A DNA stretch of 64,000 nucleotides from Arthrobacter sp. ISL-95 (lineage in GTDB: Bacteria; Actinomycetota; Actinomycetes; Actinomycetales; Micrococcaceae): assembly GCF_018613695.1 (NCBI RefSeq), contig NZ_JAGGPR010000002.1:1-64000 (forward strand), read 5' to 3'. Below the pieces are notes generated by a model that saw nothing but the letters and a program-made list of their open reading frames with translations, was not told the DNA's origin and ran no database searches. Both the position numbers and the translations under genes were made by a program. Shown piece after piece: positions 17,642 through 26,183 of the stretch. The first letter of the stretch is position 1, and the number at the start of each line of letters is the position of its first letter.

Positions 17642-18244
17642 ATGCAGCCTGCGCCCCAGACACTCGGCCGACGTGAGCGGAATAAGCAGGAAAAGCTTGA
17701 CCGCATCACCGCGGCCGCACGAGAACTTTTCACCCAGTACGGAGTGGATGAGGTCACCACCCAGCAGGTGGCCGACAAGGCCGACGTCGGATCGGGAACC
17801 TTGTTTCTGTACGCGAAAACCAAAGCGGAGCTACTGCTGTTGGTGCACAACGCCAAATACGCTCAAGCGCTCGCGGCGGGGGTGGACGCCGCCGCCGCGG
17901 AAGTAGCGGTTCTCGACGCCGTGATGGCCATCATCCGTCCCATCATTGAGTGCAACCGCGTTCAGATCGAAAACGGCCGCACCTACTTGAGGGAAATCGT
18001 CTTTGGCGATCCTGCCGAACCACACCATGCAGAGGCGTTGTCTCTCACCATGCGCACCGAGGCGGCCATTGCCGAGATCCTTACTCGGGACGAGCGACTG
18101 GTCTCCCGCGATCCGGAAAAACTTGCTCGGATCGTCTCCGCGGTCATGTTCGTCAGCATGGCGTCCTCTGCGACTATCCAACTGACAGACGCCCAGGTTG
18201 GCGACGAAATCCGGGATCAGATCAGCGTGCTCCTGGGCGCCTGA
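17642..18244 (+). CDS. TetR/AcrR-family regulator
   Basis: A 200-aa regulator with an N-terminal TetR helix-turn-helix at about 20-65. It contains the typical EVTTQQVADKADVGSGTLFLYAKTK region, split here by single-residue differences from consensus. The C-terminal helical domain would bind the inducer. It is the last gene of the operon and probably represses it through the two-layer dyad at 15685-15720. Confidence 0.9.
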   Translation: MQPAPQTLGRRERNKQEKLDRITAAARELFTQYGVDEVTTQQVADKADVGSGTLFLYAKTKAELLLLVHNAKYAQALAAGVDAAAAEVAVLDAVMAIIRPIIECNRVQIENGRTYLREIVFGDPAEPHHAEALSLTMRTEAAIAEILTRDERLVSRDPEKLARIVSAVMFVSMASSATIQLTDAQVGDEIRDQISVLLGA

Positions 18245-18264
18245 CTCTAGCGCTCTGGCTGGTT

Positions 18265-19452
18265 CTAGCGGTTGAGGAATTCCTCGTGCTGGCGGTGTGC
18301 TTCGGTCACCTGCTCGCGGATCCTGTCCACGTCCTTGGCCTTGTTCCGGTACTTCAGCGGCATCTGGACAATCTGCGCTTCCTCGGCGGTCAACGCCCGG
18401 TAGATGCGCTCGCGCTCGTTGGCGTCGGCGGTGTAGTCGAGGTCCAGATAATCGACGGCGTGACGGCGCGCGTTATTGATGGCCGTCTGGGCCTTGCCCG
18501 CTGGGCTAATCAGTGAGAGCACCACGGTGATGATCAGGACGCCGATGATGACGCTCAGCGAAAGGCCCGTGGTGATTTCGATGACGTTCACGTGCTCACC
18601 GTCGTTGATGAACGGCAGGTTGTTCTCGTGCAGGGCGTGCAGGATCAGCTTGACGCCGATGAACGCGAGGATGGCTGCCAGGCCGTACGAGAGGTAAATG
18701 AGGCGGTCCAGCAGTCCGTCGATCAGGAAGTACAGCTGGCGCAGGCCCATGAGTGAGAATGCGGTGGCTGTGAAGACGATGAAGACGTTCTGGGTCAGGC
18801 CGAAGATTGCCGGGATGGAGTCCAGGGCGAAGAGGATGTCCGTGCCGCCGATGGCCACCATTACCAGCAGCATGGGAGTCAGGGCCCTCTTGCCGTTCAC
18901 GACGGTGAAGAGCTTGTCGCCGTCGTACTTGTCCGTGGTGTGGAAGAGCTTCTTGGCGAGCCGGATGATGAAGTTGTTGGCCTGACCGTCCCCATGGTCA
19001 CCGGGCTTGAGCAGGTTGCCGGCCGTCAGTAGGAGGATGAGGCCGAAGATGTAGAACACCCACGCGAACGAGTTGATGAGTGCGGCGCCCAGGAAGATGA
19101 AGCCGGTGCGGGCGATCAGGGAGAACACGATGCCGAAGAGCAGGACCTTCTGCTGATCCTCACGCGGCACCCGGAAGCTCGCCATGATGATCAGGAACAC
19201 GAACAGGTTGTCTACCGACAGGGCCTTCTCCGTGATGTACCCGGCGAAGTACTCGGACCCCATTTGGCCGCCGCCGAATATCAGGACCAGGATGCCGAAA
19301 ACTATCGCGAGTCCCACATAGATGGAGGACCAGATGGCCGCTTCCTTCAGCGATGGGACGTGGGCTTTCCGGATGTGGAAGAAGTAGTCAAAGGCCAAGA
19401 GCGCCAGAATGACGACGATGGTGATGCCCCAGATGAGGGGAGAGACGGTCAT
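18265..19452 (-). CDS. TerC-family integral membrane protein
   Basis: A 395-aa TerC/Alx-like protein with eight or nine membrane helices. The signature acidic membrane motifs are present: ALSVDNLFVFLIIMASF at about 77 and GGTDILFALDSIPAIFGLT at about 215. Members export Mn2+ or act in tellurite and pH stress. ATG 19452 is preferred because AGCAGGATCAT precedes it and the upstream in-frame 55 residues look non-coding. A charged C-terminal tail follows the last helix. I saw no yybP-ykoY-type riboswitch upstream. Confidence 0.9.
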   Translation of the reverse strand: MTVSPLIWGITIVVILALLAFDYFFHIRKAHVPSLKEAAIWSSIYVGLAIVFGILVLIFGGGQMGSEYFAGYITEKALSVDNLFVFLIIMASFRVPREDQQKVLLFGIVFSLIARTGFIFLGAALINSFAWVFYIFGLILLLTAGNLLKPGDHGDGQANNFIIRLAKKLFHTTDKYDGDKLFTVVNGKRALTPMLLVMVAIGGTDILFALDSIPAIFGLTQNVFIVFTATAFSLMGLRQLYFLIDGLLDRLIYLSYGLAAILAFIGVKLILHALHENNLPFINDGEHVNVIEITTGLSLSVIIGVLIITVVLSLISPAGKAQTAINNARRHAVDYLDLDYTADANERERIYRALTAEEAQIVQMPLKYRNKAKDVDRIREQVTEAHRQHEEFLNR

Positions 19453-19560
19453 ATGATCCTGCTTTCGTGAGGCGCGCGAGTGGTGTTGCTCACCGAGGGT
19501 CAAACTCTTGGAATCAAATTTACCGGGACTGATGGTGCGTGCGCTAACTAGGCTGTCATG

Positions 19561-19590
19561 GGAAAGTACTTGACAACTTGGAAAGTGCTT
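19561..19590 (+). promoter_or_regulatory. promoter with duplicated GGAAAGTRCTT boxes
   Basis: GGAAAGTACTT (19561-19571) and GGAAAGTGCTT (19580-19590) are direct repeats 19 bp apart. They flank a TTGACA -35-like hexamer at 19570-19575. Each box is internally near-palindromic. They lie 43 bp upstream of a membrane protein/winged-helix operon and could be autoregulatory sites. Confidence 0.5.
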
Positions 19591-19632
19591 TCTTAGAGTG
19601 AGGTTATTGATCCGCACAACTTTGGGGAAACC

Positions 19633-20076
19633 ATGAACGAGAACACAGGCAACATGTCACCGGCTGAAGCACGGGAACTCCTGGCACGGGCCGATTCACT
19701 GGGCGCCTCCTCCACCAATGCAGCTGCCTGGCCAGTGGCTGTGATGTTCACCAGTCTCGCGATTATGGGTTCACTGCTCATGATCGGGATGCACATCGTT
19801 CTGGTCGCCGGCTACGGCGCTGCGTTGTTGGCCTGTTCCGTAGGGGCCTGGGGTGCGATCACAGCGTGCATCTGGCCAATGTTCCAACGGTCCACCTTGG
19901 TCGGCTTCACCAAACGGTTCCTGACGTCTCTTCTGGGGTACTTCGCGCTGTACGTCGTGGCGCTCGTGGTTGGCGCCTACTTCTTCCGGGACGGCAACGT
20001 CTGGTTCTACATCCCCGCTGCCATCGCATTGGCCGCCATCGGCCTTGCTGCTGCCTTCCGTGAGCTGCGCGCATGA
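19633..20076 (+). CDS. small four-helix membrane protein of unknown function
   Basis: A 147-aa protein with a polar 30-residue N-terminus and four hydrophobic helices (WPVAVMFTSLAIMGSLLM, HIVLVAGYGAALLAC, LGYFALYVVALVVGAYF, FYIPAAIALAAIGLAAAF). Its stop overlaps the ATG of the next gene (ATGA), coupling it to a winged-helix regulator. Such pairs are common in actinobacteria, where the regulator controls the membrane protein. Confidence 0.8.
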   Translation: MNENTGNMSPAEARELLARADSLGASSTNAAAWPVAVMFTSLAIMGSLLMIGMHIVLVAGYGAALLACSVGAWGAITACIWPMFQRSTLVGFTKRFLTSLLGYFALYVVALVVGAYFFRDGNVWFYIPAAIALAAIGLAAAFRELRA

Positions 20077-20378
20077 GCACTCCGGCGGAACACCCGCGTC
20101 ACAAGCTCAACGAGCTCGTCCACTCGCCGGTCCGCTTCTCCATCATGGCTGCGCTCGCGAAGGCTGAGTCGTTGGACTTCAAGGACCTGAGGGACGCGAT
20201 TCAGGTCAGCGACTCGGTGTTAAGCAAGCAGCTCTCAATTCTGGAGAAGGCCGAGTTCGTGAAGATCAAGAAGAGCTTCGCCGGCAAAATGCCTCGGACG
20301 TCGGCCAGCCTGACGGGTACCGGTCGGAACGTGTGGGCGGCGCACTTGCAGACGTTGCGGGAGATCGCGGGCGGCTAG
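20073..20378 (+). CDS. winged-helix DNA-binding regulator (HTH_34-like)
   Basis: A 101-aa single-domain regulator. SPVRFSIMAALAKAESLDFKD and the recognition-helix region VSDSVLSKQLSILEKAEFV match the short MarR/ArsR-like winged-helix proteins. The wing is KKSFAGKMPRTSASLT. It is translationally coupled to the upstream membrane protein. It probably binds the duplicated GGAAAGTRCTT boxes (inference). Confidence 0.88.
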   Translation: MSTPAEHPRHKLNELVHSPVRFSIMAALAKAESLDFKDLRDAIQVSDSVLSKQLSILEKAEFVKIKKSFAGKMPRTSASLTGTGRNVWAAHLQTLREIAGG

Positions 20379-20393
20379 GTTCTTCCGGCCGGC

Positions 20394-20615
20394 TCAGTTC
20401 GAGCTGCCCTCGTGGAGTTTCTGCCTAAGCCACTCCGGCTGCTTGTGCTCATCTCGCGAAAGGTCGATCACGGTGGGGCTCGATCGTAAAGTCGGGTCCT
20501 CGGTCAGCGACAGAACGGCGCCGGTTCTTCCACCTCTGACTCCGGCGTAGGTGTTCGCGATGGTCACCAGGGTATTGGCGTTGTGGCCCCCGTCCGCGTC
20601 CTTCATCTCGCGCAA
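20394..20615 (-). pseudogene. decayed toxin-tip/immunity-tail fusion
   Basis: A 73-codon open frame combines two remnants. Its start (MKDADGGHNANTL, VTIANTYAGVRG) matches the beginning of the orphan toxin module at 21410-22020. Its end (TEDPTLRSSPTVIDLS) matches the tail of the immunity-like proteins (PTVIDPSLEP). An internal deletion therefore joined a toxin start to an immunity end, and the last 20 or so residues come from a diverged immunity C-terminus. Probably non-functional, marking an older cassette of the array. Confidence 0.7.
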
Positions 20616-20680
20616 TAGGGGACGCGCGCTCCGCGGCTGGCCGTCTGAAGGACTTGGGGGTCGACGACGGCTGGCTAGGG
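20607..20680. repeat. 74-bp cassette spacer repeat, copy 1
   Basis: Nearly identical to 22011-22084. Shared stretches are ATAGGGGACGCGCGC, CCGCGGCTGGCCGTCT and CGGCTGGCTAGGG. In both places it lies between an immunity-like gene and the toxin remnant downstream of it on the minus strand, so it marks the joint between cassettes. Confidence 0.85.
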
Positions 20681-20747
20681 TGTTGGGCCGGACGAGAGTT
20701 CTGACTACCTTCAGTTAGGCGAACACCGTTGACCGGTCCCGTTGGTC

Positions 20748-21398
20748 TTACGCTCCGAAGAGCTTCTTGCTGATCTTGGCGAAAACACCTGGCTCCAGCG
20801 AAGGATCAATCACAGTTGGCTCGACTGTGAAATCGGTTCCCCTGTCAGTGACCGGCCGCCGGCGGTTGTCCCAGTCCACCGTTCGGAGTTCCGGATTGTA
20901 TAGCGGTGGTGCAATGTCTTCCGCCCTGAGGGTTGCCCACATCCACTCCGGGATGTTGTCTGCCGTACGTGGAAAGGCTATGAGCTCTGATTTCCAAGTT
21001 GCAGCATCAGAAGGTGATCTCTGCGACCCCGACGAAGCAAAGAGTCCTTGTGTCAGGAGTTCTTCGTCGAATACCTCAAGTCGACCGGGGACATCTGGGT
21101 AGAGGAGCACCCGGTATGTTATCCATGTCCCTTCGCCGGGGCTATAACACCGTTCGCGAACGTCCAGAAGCCAATCGTCCATGGCTTCATCCGAGAAGCG
21201 GGCAGAAAAGCTTGGAAAGCCCCACTGCCCATTTATTCGTACGTCTTCGCACCTGCGCGAGAGGCTCTGTTGTACGACAGATGTACTGACGACCTCCTGA
21301 GCGCCATATCCTGGTCCACCCTCCGAAAAGGCTTCGGCTTGAAGGCGGGCCAATCCGGCAGCAACGAATGGCGTGTCGATTACTACGCTTCTTCTCAT
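20748..21398 (-). CDS. immunity-like protein, third paralogue
   Basis: A 216-aa cytoplasmic protein paralogous to the products at 22150-22944 and 23152-23769. All three share a core around AFPRTxDxIPxWMW, then PELRTVDW/PEFKxVDW, then a nearly constant tail (RRPVTDRGT, SLEPGVFAKISKKLFGA). It starts 11 nt after the orphan toxin module, the same junction geometry as intact toxin/first immunity gene. I infer a cognate nuclease inhibitor. A resemblance to YezG/DUF600 immunity proteins is possible but weak. Confidence 0.75.
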   Translation of the reverse strand: MRRSVVIDTPFVAAGLARLQAEAFSEGGPGYGAQEVVSTSVVQQSLSRRCEDVRINGQWGFPSFSARFSDEAMDDWLLDVRERCYSPGEGTWITYRVLLYPDVPGRLEVFDEELLTQGLFASSGSQRSPSDAATWKSELIAFPRTADNIPEWMWATLRAEDIAPPLYNPELRTVDWDNRRRPVTDRGTDFTVEPTVIDPSLEPGVFAKISKKLFGA

Positions 21399-21409
21399 CT
21401 TTTGATCCT

Positions 21410-22020
21410 TCAGACCTTTGGCAGGTTGTTGAATCGTTCCGTCAAAAGCGGCCCTCCGTCAAATGCATGGAACAGAGTGAGCTTTGAGGGCAGGCCGGGT
21501 TTGGGACTCGGGGTGAGGGTCATTTCCCAGTCCAAACTTACGGGTTTTCCTGAGTACAGGCGCTGTTTCACTTCTCCGATTATCTCGGCTTCGACCTTCC
21601 CGAAACGAACCTCGTCGATCTTGCTGTGGGAAAGCGCCTGCGCTTTCACCGATGAATCCCAGGACGGACGGTGCTGCATGTCCGCCGTCGTAGCCGGGGC
21701 CGCCGAGCCAGCCTGCTTTGCGTTGCTGATAGCCGTTTCGGTTGATGTCGCCGACAAGGGTGGAGACGATGTGGCCCTTGGCTGATTCGAGGTGCCCGTT
21801 GCTGTCCATCTTGAGCGTGAAGGTGTTCTGCAGCCCGCCGTCGACCTGGGCGACGACGTTGTATGTGACGTTGGGCATGGGTTTGTTCAGTTCGGGGGAC
21901 CAGGCACCTCTGACTCCGGCGTAGGTGTTCGCGATGGTCACTGTGCCATTTTCGTCGGTGTAGAACTTCTCCAGGGTATTAGCGTCGTGGCCCTTGACAG
22001 CGTCCTTCAGCTCGCGCGAT
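21410..22020 (-). pseudogene. orphan nuclease toxin tip, frameshifted
   Basis: A promoterless C-terminal toxin module homologous to the end of the 799-aa toxin. It keeps GAWSPELNKPMPNVTYNVV and the nuclease core GGPGYDGGHAAPS exactly. At about 21622 the frame shifts (PQ then KIDEVRFGKVEAEI) and about 12 residues, including the equivalent of HAWQN, are missing. One deletion not divisible by three explains both. The end (SLDWEMTLTPSPKPG) is diverged from the intact toxin, as expected of alternative tips. It has no start of its own and no N-terminal trafficking domain. Confidence 0.8.
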
Positions 22021-22084
22021 AGGGGACGCGCGCACCGCGGCTGGCCGTCTAAAGGACTTAGGGGTCGACGGCGGCTGGCTAGGG
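22011..22084. repeat. 74-bp cassette spacer repeat, copy 2
   Basis: Partner of 20607-20680. It lies between the 264-aa immunity-like gene and the orphan toxin tip. Together with the duplicated immunity tails it supplies homology for recombination between cassettes. Confidence 0.85.
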
Positions 22085-22149
22085 CCTGGAAGGTGGCAAG
22101 ACTTCCGATTGGCTCCAGTGGCCTACCACCGCTGACCGGTCTCGGTCGT

Positions 22150-22944
22150 CTATGCTCCGAACAGCTTCTTGCTGATTTTGGCGAAGACACCAGGCTCTAG
22201 CGAGGGATCGATAACAGTTGGCTCAATCGAAAAGTTAGTTCCTCTGTCAGTAACCGGTCGACGACGATTCTTCCAATCAACAGACTTGAACTCAGGGTCA
22301 TAAATCGGCGGAGCCAAGCCCTCAGCCCGGAAGATGTCCCACATCCACGCCGGGATGTTGTCGACGGTCCGCGGATAAGCATAGAGTTGCTCGGCCCATG
22401 AAGCTGCACCAGCAGGCTTACCTCCCGGGTACCATCCGCCATCCTTCATCCGCGGTAGGTGTTCTTCATCGAAGACGACCAGTCTCCCTGGTCTGTCCGG
22501 AAAGACGTGGAACTCGGCAGTTGTCCACGTTCCGGAGCCCGGGAAATAGGAGAGGGCCCTGCACTCACGAAGCCAGTTGTTTAGGGCATCGTGAGAAAAG
22601 TCATCGTCAAAACTACGAGCCTTGTTTATCTCTCTGCCGCCCATAACCTTGTGTCCATACCCGAAGGTTCCTGAACCTTGATTGACCAAAACGTGAACTA
22701 CTTCGTCCATGCCATGTGCAAACCCCTCCGGATTGAAAGCTTCCTCAGCGAGCCTTTGAAGACCTTCAATTACGAATATGTTGTCGTTCAAATCCACAGC
22801 AGTCACTGGTCCCGAAACCATCTGCCCCCGGAGGTATAGCGACGAAGGCCGGCTCACAACGATTTCGACAACTTCGTCCATTGTTTGCGCAAAGCCGTTA
22901 TGACCAAAGGCTTCATCTTGGAGTCGTTCAAGGCCGTCCATCAC
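22150..22944 (-). CDS. immunity-like protein with duplicated N-terminus, second paralogue
   Basis: A 264-aa paralogue of the neighbouring immunity-like proteins, about 50 residues longer. The first 33 residues (GLERLQDEAFGHNGFAQTMD then EVVEIVV) are repeated from residue about 50 (GLQRLAEEAFNPEGFAHGMD then EVVHVLV). The N-terminal helix module is therefore present twice. The tail RRPVTDRGTNFSIEPTVIDP is almost the same as in the third paralogue. The start is GTG 22944 or ATG 22941. The duplication probably arose by fusion of an immunity-gene 5' fragment to a whole gene. Confidence 0.78.
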   Translation of the reverse strand: MMDGLERLQDEAFGHNGFAQTMDEVVEIVVSRPSSLYLRGQMVSGPVTAVDLNDNIFVIEGLQRLAEEAFNPEGFAHGMDEVVHVLVNQGSGTFGYGHKVMGGREINKARSFDDDFSHDALNNWLRECRALSYFPGSGTWTTAEFHVFPDRPGRLVVFDEEHLPRMKDGGWYPGGKPAGAASWAEQLYAYPRTVDNIPAWMWDIFRAEGLAPPIYDPEFKSVDWKNRRRPVTDRGTNFSIEPTVIDPSLEPGVFAKISKKLFGA

Positions 22945-23151
22945 TAGAGGGTGCAGTTGTAGATCGTATGTAGTCGTAGTCTCAGGGGGGAGGCTCGAAC
23001 ACCTGTCTAGGTGTGAACGATGGGCATTTTGATGGTTTGAAACTTCCCCACGACATTGCGGGAGGTGGCCGATATTTTCTTATTTTCAGACTATTGAATC
23101 TTCCAATGATGCGATTTACCACAAGCAAGGGCTCCTGACTGTTTAGAGTAC
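22945..23151. other. intergenic gap with ACACCT-AGGTGT inverted repeat
   Basis: This 207-bp gap lies between immunity genes one and two. ACACCT-GTCT-AGGTGT forms a perfect 6-bp inverted repeat at 22999-23014. It contains the same TAGGTG core as the phased arrays, but only once here. The gap is AT-richer than its surroundings and no ORF was seen. Confidence 0.6.
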
Positions 23152-23769
23152 TTAAGCACCAAAAAGCTTACGGCCGATCTTCGCGAAGACACCTGGCTCT
23201 AACGAAGTGTCGATGACAACCGATTCGGCAGTAAGATCGGTGCCAAGATCTGACACGGGCCGCCGCTTGTTTTTCCAGTCGACTGCCTTGAACTCGGGGT
23301 TGTAAATGGGCGGTTGCAGTTCCGCTTCCTTGAAGATGGCCCACATCCACGGCGGAATCCTGTCAGGAGTGCGAGGAAAGGCCGCTAATTCAACTATGTA
23401 TTCTTTGGGTTTAGGCCCCACCTCAAACTGATGAGCCGGTGACGTTACATTGTCATCAAGGAACTTAACTTGCCCAGGCGCATCCTTATGAAGCTGGATC
23501 TCTACCTTCATCCATGTGCCAACGCCCGGTACGTAAGAGCGCCTTTTCAGCTCCTCTGCCCAACTATCGAGGGCATTTTCAGAGAAGGGGATATGTACAG
23601 AGGGTCCACCCGGGGAGGGCTGAGGAAAAGTTTGATATCTGTAGAACGATGTTCCCCGAATCGTCACTTCAATACGTACTTCCTGGTGTTCCCCCAAGAT
23701 GCCCGAGTCCAAGGCCTCCTGCTGAAGCCGGCGAAGGCCCTCTTGGATGTAATCTGCCCGGTCCAGCAT
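23152..23769 (-). CDS. immunity-like protein, first paralogue (next to intact toxin)
   Basis: A 205-aa soluble protein starting 10 nt after the toxin stop, the classic position of a cognate immunity gene. It shares AFPRTPDRIPPWMWAIFKEA, NPEFKAVDWKNKRRP and SLEPGVFAKIGRKLFGA with the other two paralogues, while the N-terminal half differs. It presumably binds and blocks the C-terminal nuclease of the 799-aa toxin. This function is inferred from position and paralogy. Confidence 0.78.
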   Translation of the reverse strand: MLDRADYIQEGLRRLQQEALDSGILGEHQEVRIEVTIRGTSFYRYQTFPQPSPGGPSVHIPFSENALDSWAEELKRRSYVPGVGTWMKVEIQLHKDAPGQVKFLDDNVTSPAHQFEVGPKPKEYIVELAAFPRTPDRIPPWMWAIFKEAELQPPIYNPEFKAVDWKNKRRPVSDLGTDLTAESVVIDTSLEPGVFAKIGRKLFGA

Positions 23770-23779
23770 GTCTAGTTCG

Positions 23780-26179
23780 TCACCATTCGTCTATGTAGTC
23801 GTTAAGATTATTAAACTTGTGAACGGAGTGGTTTTCGTTTCCGAACCAATGTTCGAGCTTCACGCTACTGGGCAGTGTCGGCTTGCTTCCAGGCACCAAC
23901 GAAACCTCCCAGTTCAGATCAATCCCTTTCCCTGCCTCTAGGCGGCGCTTAGCTTCGGCGATGACCGTCATCTCAACTGCATGGAAATTACTTTCTTCCG
24001 GTCCGTTTGGTGTGCCCAACATTCTATTTTGCCACGCATGCTGGGGAAAGAGCCCGCCGCGCTCACCTATGAATCCAAAGAAGGATGGTGCTGCGTGGCC
24101 GCCGTCGTAGCCGGGGCCGCCAAGCCAGCCTGCTTTGCGTTGCTGATAGCCGTTACGGTTCATGTCGCCGACCAATGTGGAGACGATCTGGCCCTTGGCT
24201 GATTCGAGGTGCCCGTTACTGTCCATTTTGAGCGTGAACGTGTTCTGCAACCCGCCATCAACCTGGGCGACTACGTTATAGGTGACGTTGGGCATGGGTT
24301 TGTTCAGTTCAGGGGACCAAGCGCCCTTTACCCCTGCGTATGTATCTACGCGAGTGACTGTGCCGGTGTCATCGGTGTAGTACTTCTCTACGGTGTTTTC
24401 CTTCAGTTCACCCGCGCTGTCTTTCATCAGGCCGCGACCTTCGATGATGTACTCAGTGTTTGGTTCAAGAGTGGTACGCGCTGCGAAGTTCTCCTTGGGG
24501 TGGACCGGGAAGGCGCTGTTGCCGTGCCGATACACCACGGTGTTGGTAGCGTTGTCCGGCTTCGGGAAACGTTCGGCCATGGTCGTGGCAGCGGCGGGAG
24601 GTACCGGCGTGTCGCTCGGAGAGGCCTTGGGCGGCGTGAAGGCTGGTGGATTGTTCTGGCGGATACCGGCGGCGGTGGTGTCGAGTTTGTCGGGGAATCC
24701 AGTGTCGATGCTGGTGCGGGCCATGACGCCACTGGGGTGCGGGATGAACGGACCCGAAATGGTTGCCTCAGCTGCGCGGATTCCGTCGGCGAGGCGTTCA
24801 AGCTCGTTGGCCGCCGCATGTTTGGCGGTGGTGATTGTTTCCAGGGTTGCCGCTTTTGCACTGCCTACCGCGGTCCAGGCCGCGTGGCGGGCCTGGGCTG
24901 TGGTGTTGATGACTTTGGCGGTGGTGTTTGGCATGAGGATGTCAGAGATCTTCAGGGTGAGGGAGCCGGGTTTGGCCAGGAACACTGCGGTCGTGTTGAG
25001 GCCATTCGCGGTGGTGCCGAGCATGGCCGAGAGATTCCCGAGGCGTGGCCTGTGTACTGTGGCGACGCTGAGTCGTTCGGCCAGGGACCCGGCTTTGCTG
25101 GCCAACGCCCCGGATTTTACGGCCGCACCGACACCGTAGGAAGCGGCGATGCCGGCGAGGTTGAACACTGTGGCGCCGGCGGCCCAGTTGGCGTTCGTGT
25201 CGGCCTCATCGGCATGGATGAACGCCGGCCCCATGGATCCGAACAGGTCCAAAGCCTTTTGGACTTCCGGGGCCTCGCGTTGCTTGCGTTCTTCGTCCCA
25301 GAGGGACAAGGGTGTCATGGCCAGTGTGCTGAGCGCCCCTACGGTAGCGCCTAGCCCGGCTAGCGCCTGCTGTCTTTTGAGGTCATTATCCGTCACGGTG
25401 AGCGACCAGACGCCGTCGATGAGTTCGATGGCTCCGGCACCGAACCCCTGCAGAAGTCCCAGGGTCCCGTTCGGGCGGTAGGGGACTGTTGCTTTGCCCC
25501 AGGGATGTTCCTCTTGAGGGTGTTCTATTCCCAGGAAGGTCCCGGCGTTCCAGAGGGCCTCGTCCACCGGGTTCCCGGATTTCAGGTCAGGACCGGTAGG
25601 CCGTGAGGCGTAGTACATTTCACCTCCGGAGACAGACGACAGCGCGCCTGCGCACTCGTTCTGCGCGGCGAGGTAGTCGTCATGAATGGCTTTGACTTCG
25701 GCGGCGAGCGTGTCGTGCCGGGCGGTGAGGTCGGCTTCGCCGGACCAATGCTGATTCACGCGGGTCGTGATCACTTCGTCTTTGACGACGCTGACTTTTT
25801 CCACTGACGTCGGAAAGGCGCCGATGTCAGCGTTTAGTGCATGGACCTTCCGGGCGTAGGCCTCGAGGCGTAGCTTCAAGTCCCGGCATGTGGAGGAAAA
25901 AGTCGCCAAGGCGGTAGAGGTCGACACAGCTGTGCCCTGCACGCGCTGGGCTGAGGGCATGATGGTCCCGAACGCGGCGAGCACGGTGGGGGACTCGTCC
26001 GAGGAGTACGAGGACGACAAACCACGCCATACCGCCGTCGAGGTCGCTACTCCGGAGAGGAACTCATCGGCGTGCTGCCTCAGCGACTTTGCCGCAGCGT
26101 CCAGGGCACCAACGTCGGGCAGTGCGAACCCGCCGGTGGGATTCAACCCGCAGGGGCCAACATCCGAACTATTCGACAT
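23780..26179 (-). CDS. polymorphic toxin with WXG-like N-terminus and NS-type nuclease tip
   Basis: 799 aa. The N-terminal ~140 residues are helical with a WRG turn near 51-53, as in type VII (Esx) substrates. A hydrophobic middle part (about 250-480) and a Pro/Ala/Thr linker with PPKASPSDTPVPPAA near 540 follow. The final ~200 residues form the toxin domain. GYDGGHAAPSFFGF (His695) followed by PQHAWQN matches the DNA/RNA non-specific endonuclease pattern D-G-G-H...P-Q...N, also used by LXG toxins such as YeeF. It follows three small Esx-type genes. Probably a contact-dependent DNase. The secretion machinery itself is outside the window. Confidence 0.85.
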   Translation of the reverse strand: MSNSSDVGPCGLNPTGGFALPDVGALDAAAKSLRQHADEFLSGVATSTAVWRGLSSSYSSDESPTVLAAFGTIMPSAQRVQGTAVSTSTALATFSSTCRDLKLRLEAYARKVHALNADIGAFPTSVEKVSVVKDEVITTRVNQHWSGEADLTARHDTLAAEVKAIHDDYLAAQNECAGALSSVSGGEMYYASRPTGPDLKSGNPVDEALWNAGTFLGIEHPQEEHPWGKATVPYRPNGTLGLLQGFGAGAIELIDGVWSLTVTDNDLKRQQALAGLGATVGALSTLAMTPLSLWDEERKQREAPEVQKALDLFGSMGPAFIHADEADTNANWAAGATVFNLAGIAASYGVGAAVKSGALASKAGSLAERLSVATVHRPRLGNLSAMLGTTANGLNTTAVFLAKPGSLTLKISDILMPNTTAKVINTTAQARHAAWTAVGSAKAATLETITTAKHAAANELERLADGIRAAEATISGPFIPHPSGVMARTSIDTGFPDKLDTTAAGIRQNNPPAFTPPKASPSDTPVPPAAATTMAERFPKPDNATNTVVYRHGNSAFPVHPKENFAARTTLEPNTEYIIEGRGLMKDSAGELKENTVEKYYTDDTGTVTRVDTYAGVKGAWSPELNKPMPNVTYNVVAQVDGGLQNTFTLKMDSNGHLESAKGQIVSTLVGDMNRNGYQQRKAGWLGGPGYDGGHAAPSFFGFIGERGGLFPQHAWQNRMLGTPNGPEESNFHAVEMTVIAEAKRRLEAGKGIDLNWEVSLVPGSKPTLPSSVKLEHWFGNENHSVHKFNNLNDYIDEW

Positions 26180-26183
26180 GTTC

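Noticed and set aside
19453..19560. Mn-type (yybP-ykoY) riboswitch before terC
   Set aside because: Searched by eye for the paired-helix leader; the 108 bp show no such conserved loops and no expression-platform hairpin.
24209..25354. 381-codon ORF antisense to the toxin gene
   Set aside because: Gly/Val-rich shadow without motif or start signal; the toxin frame carries recognisable domains.
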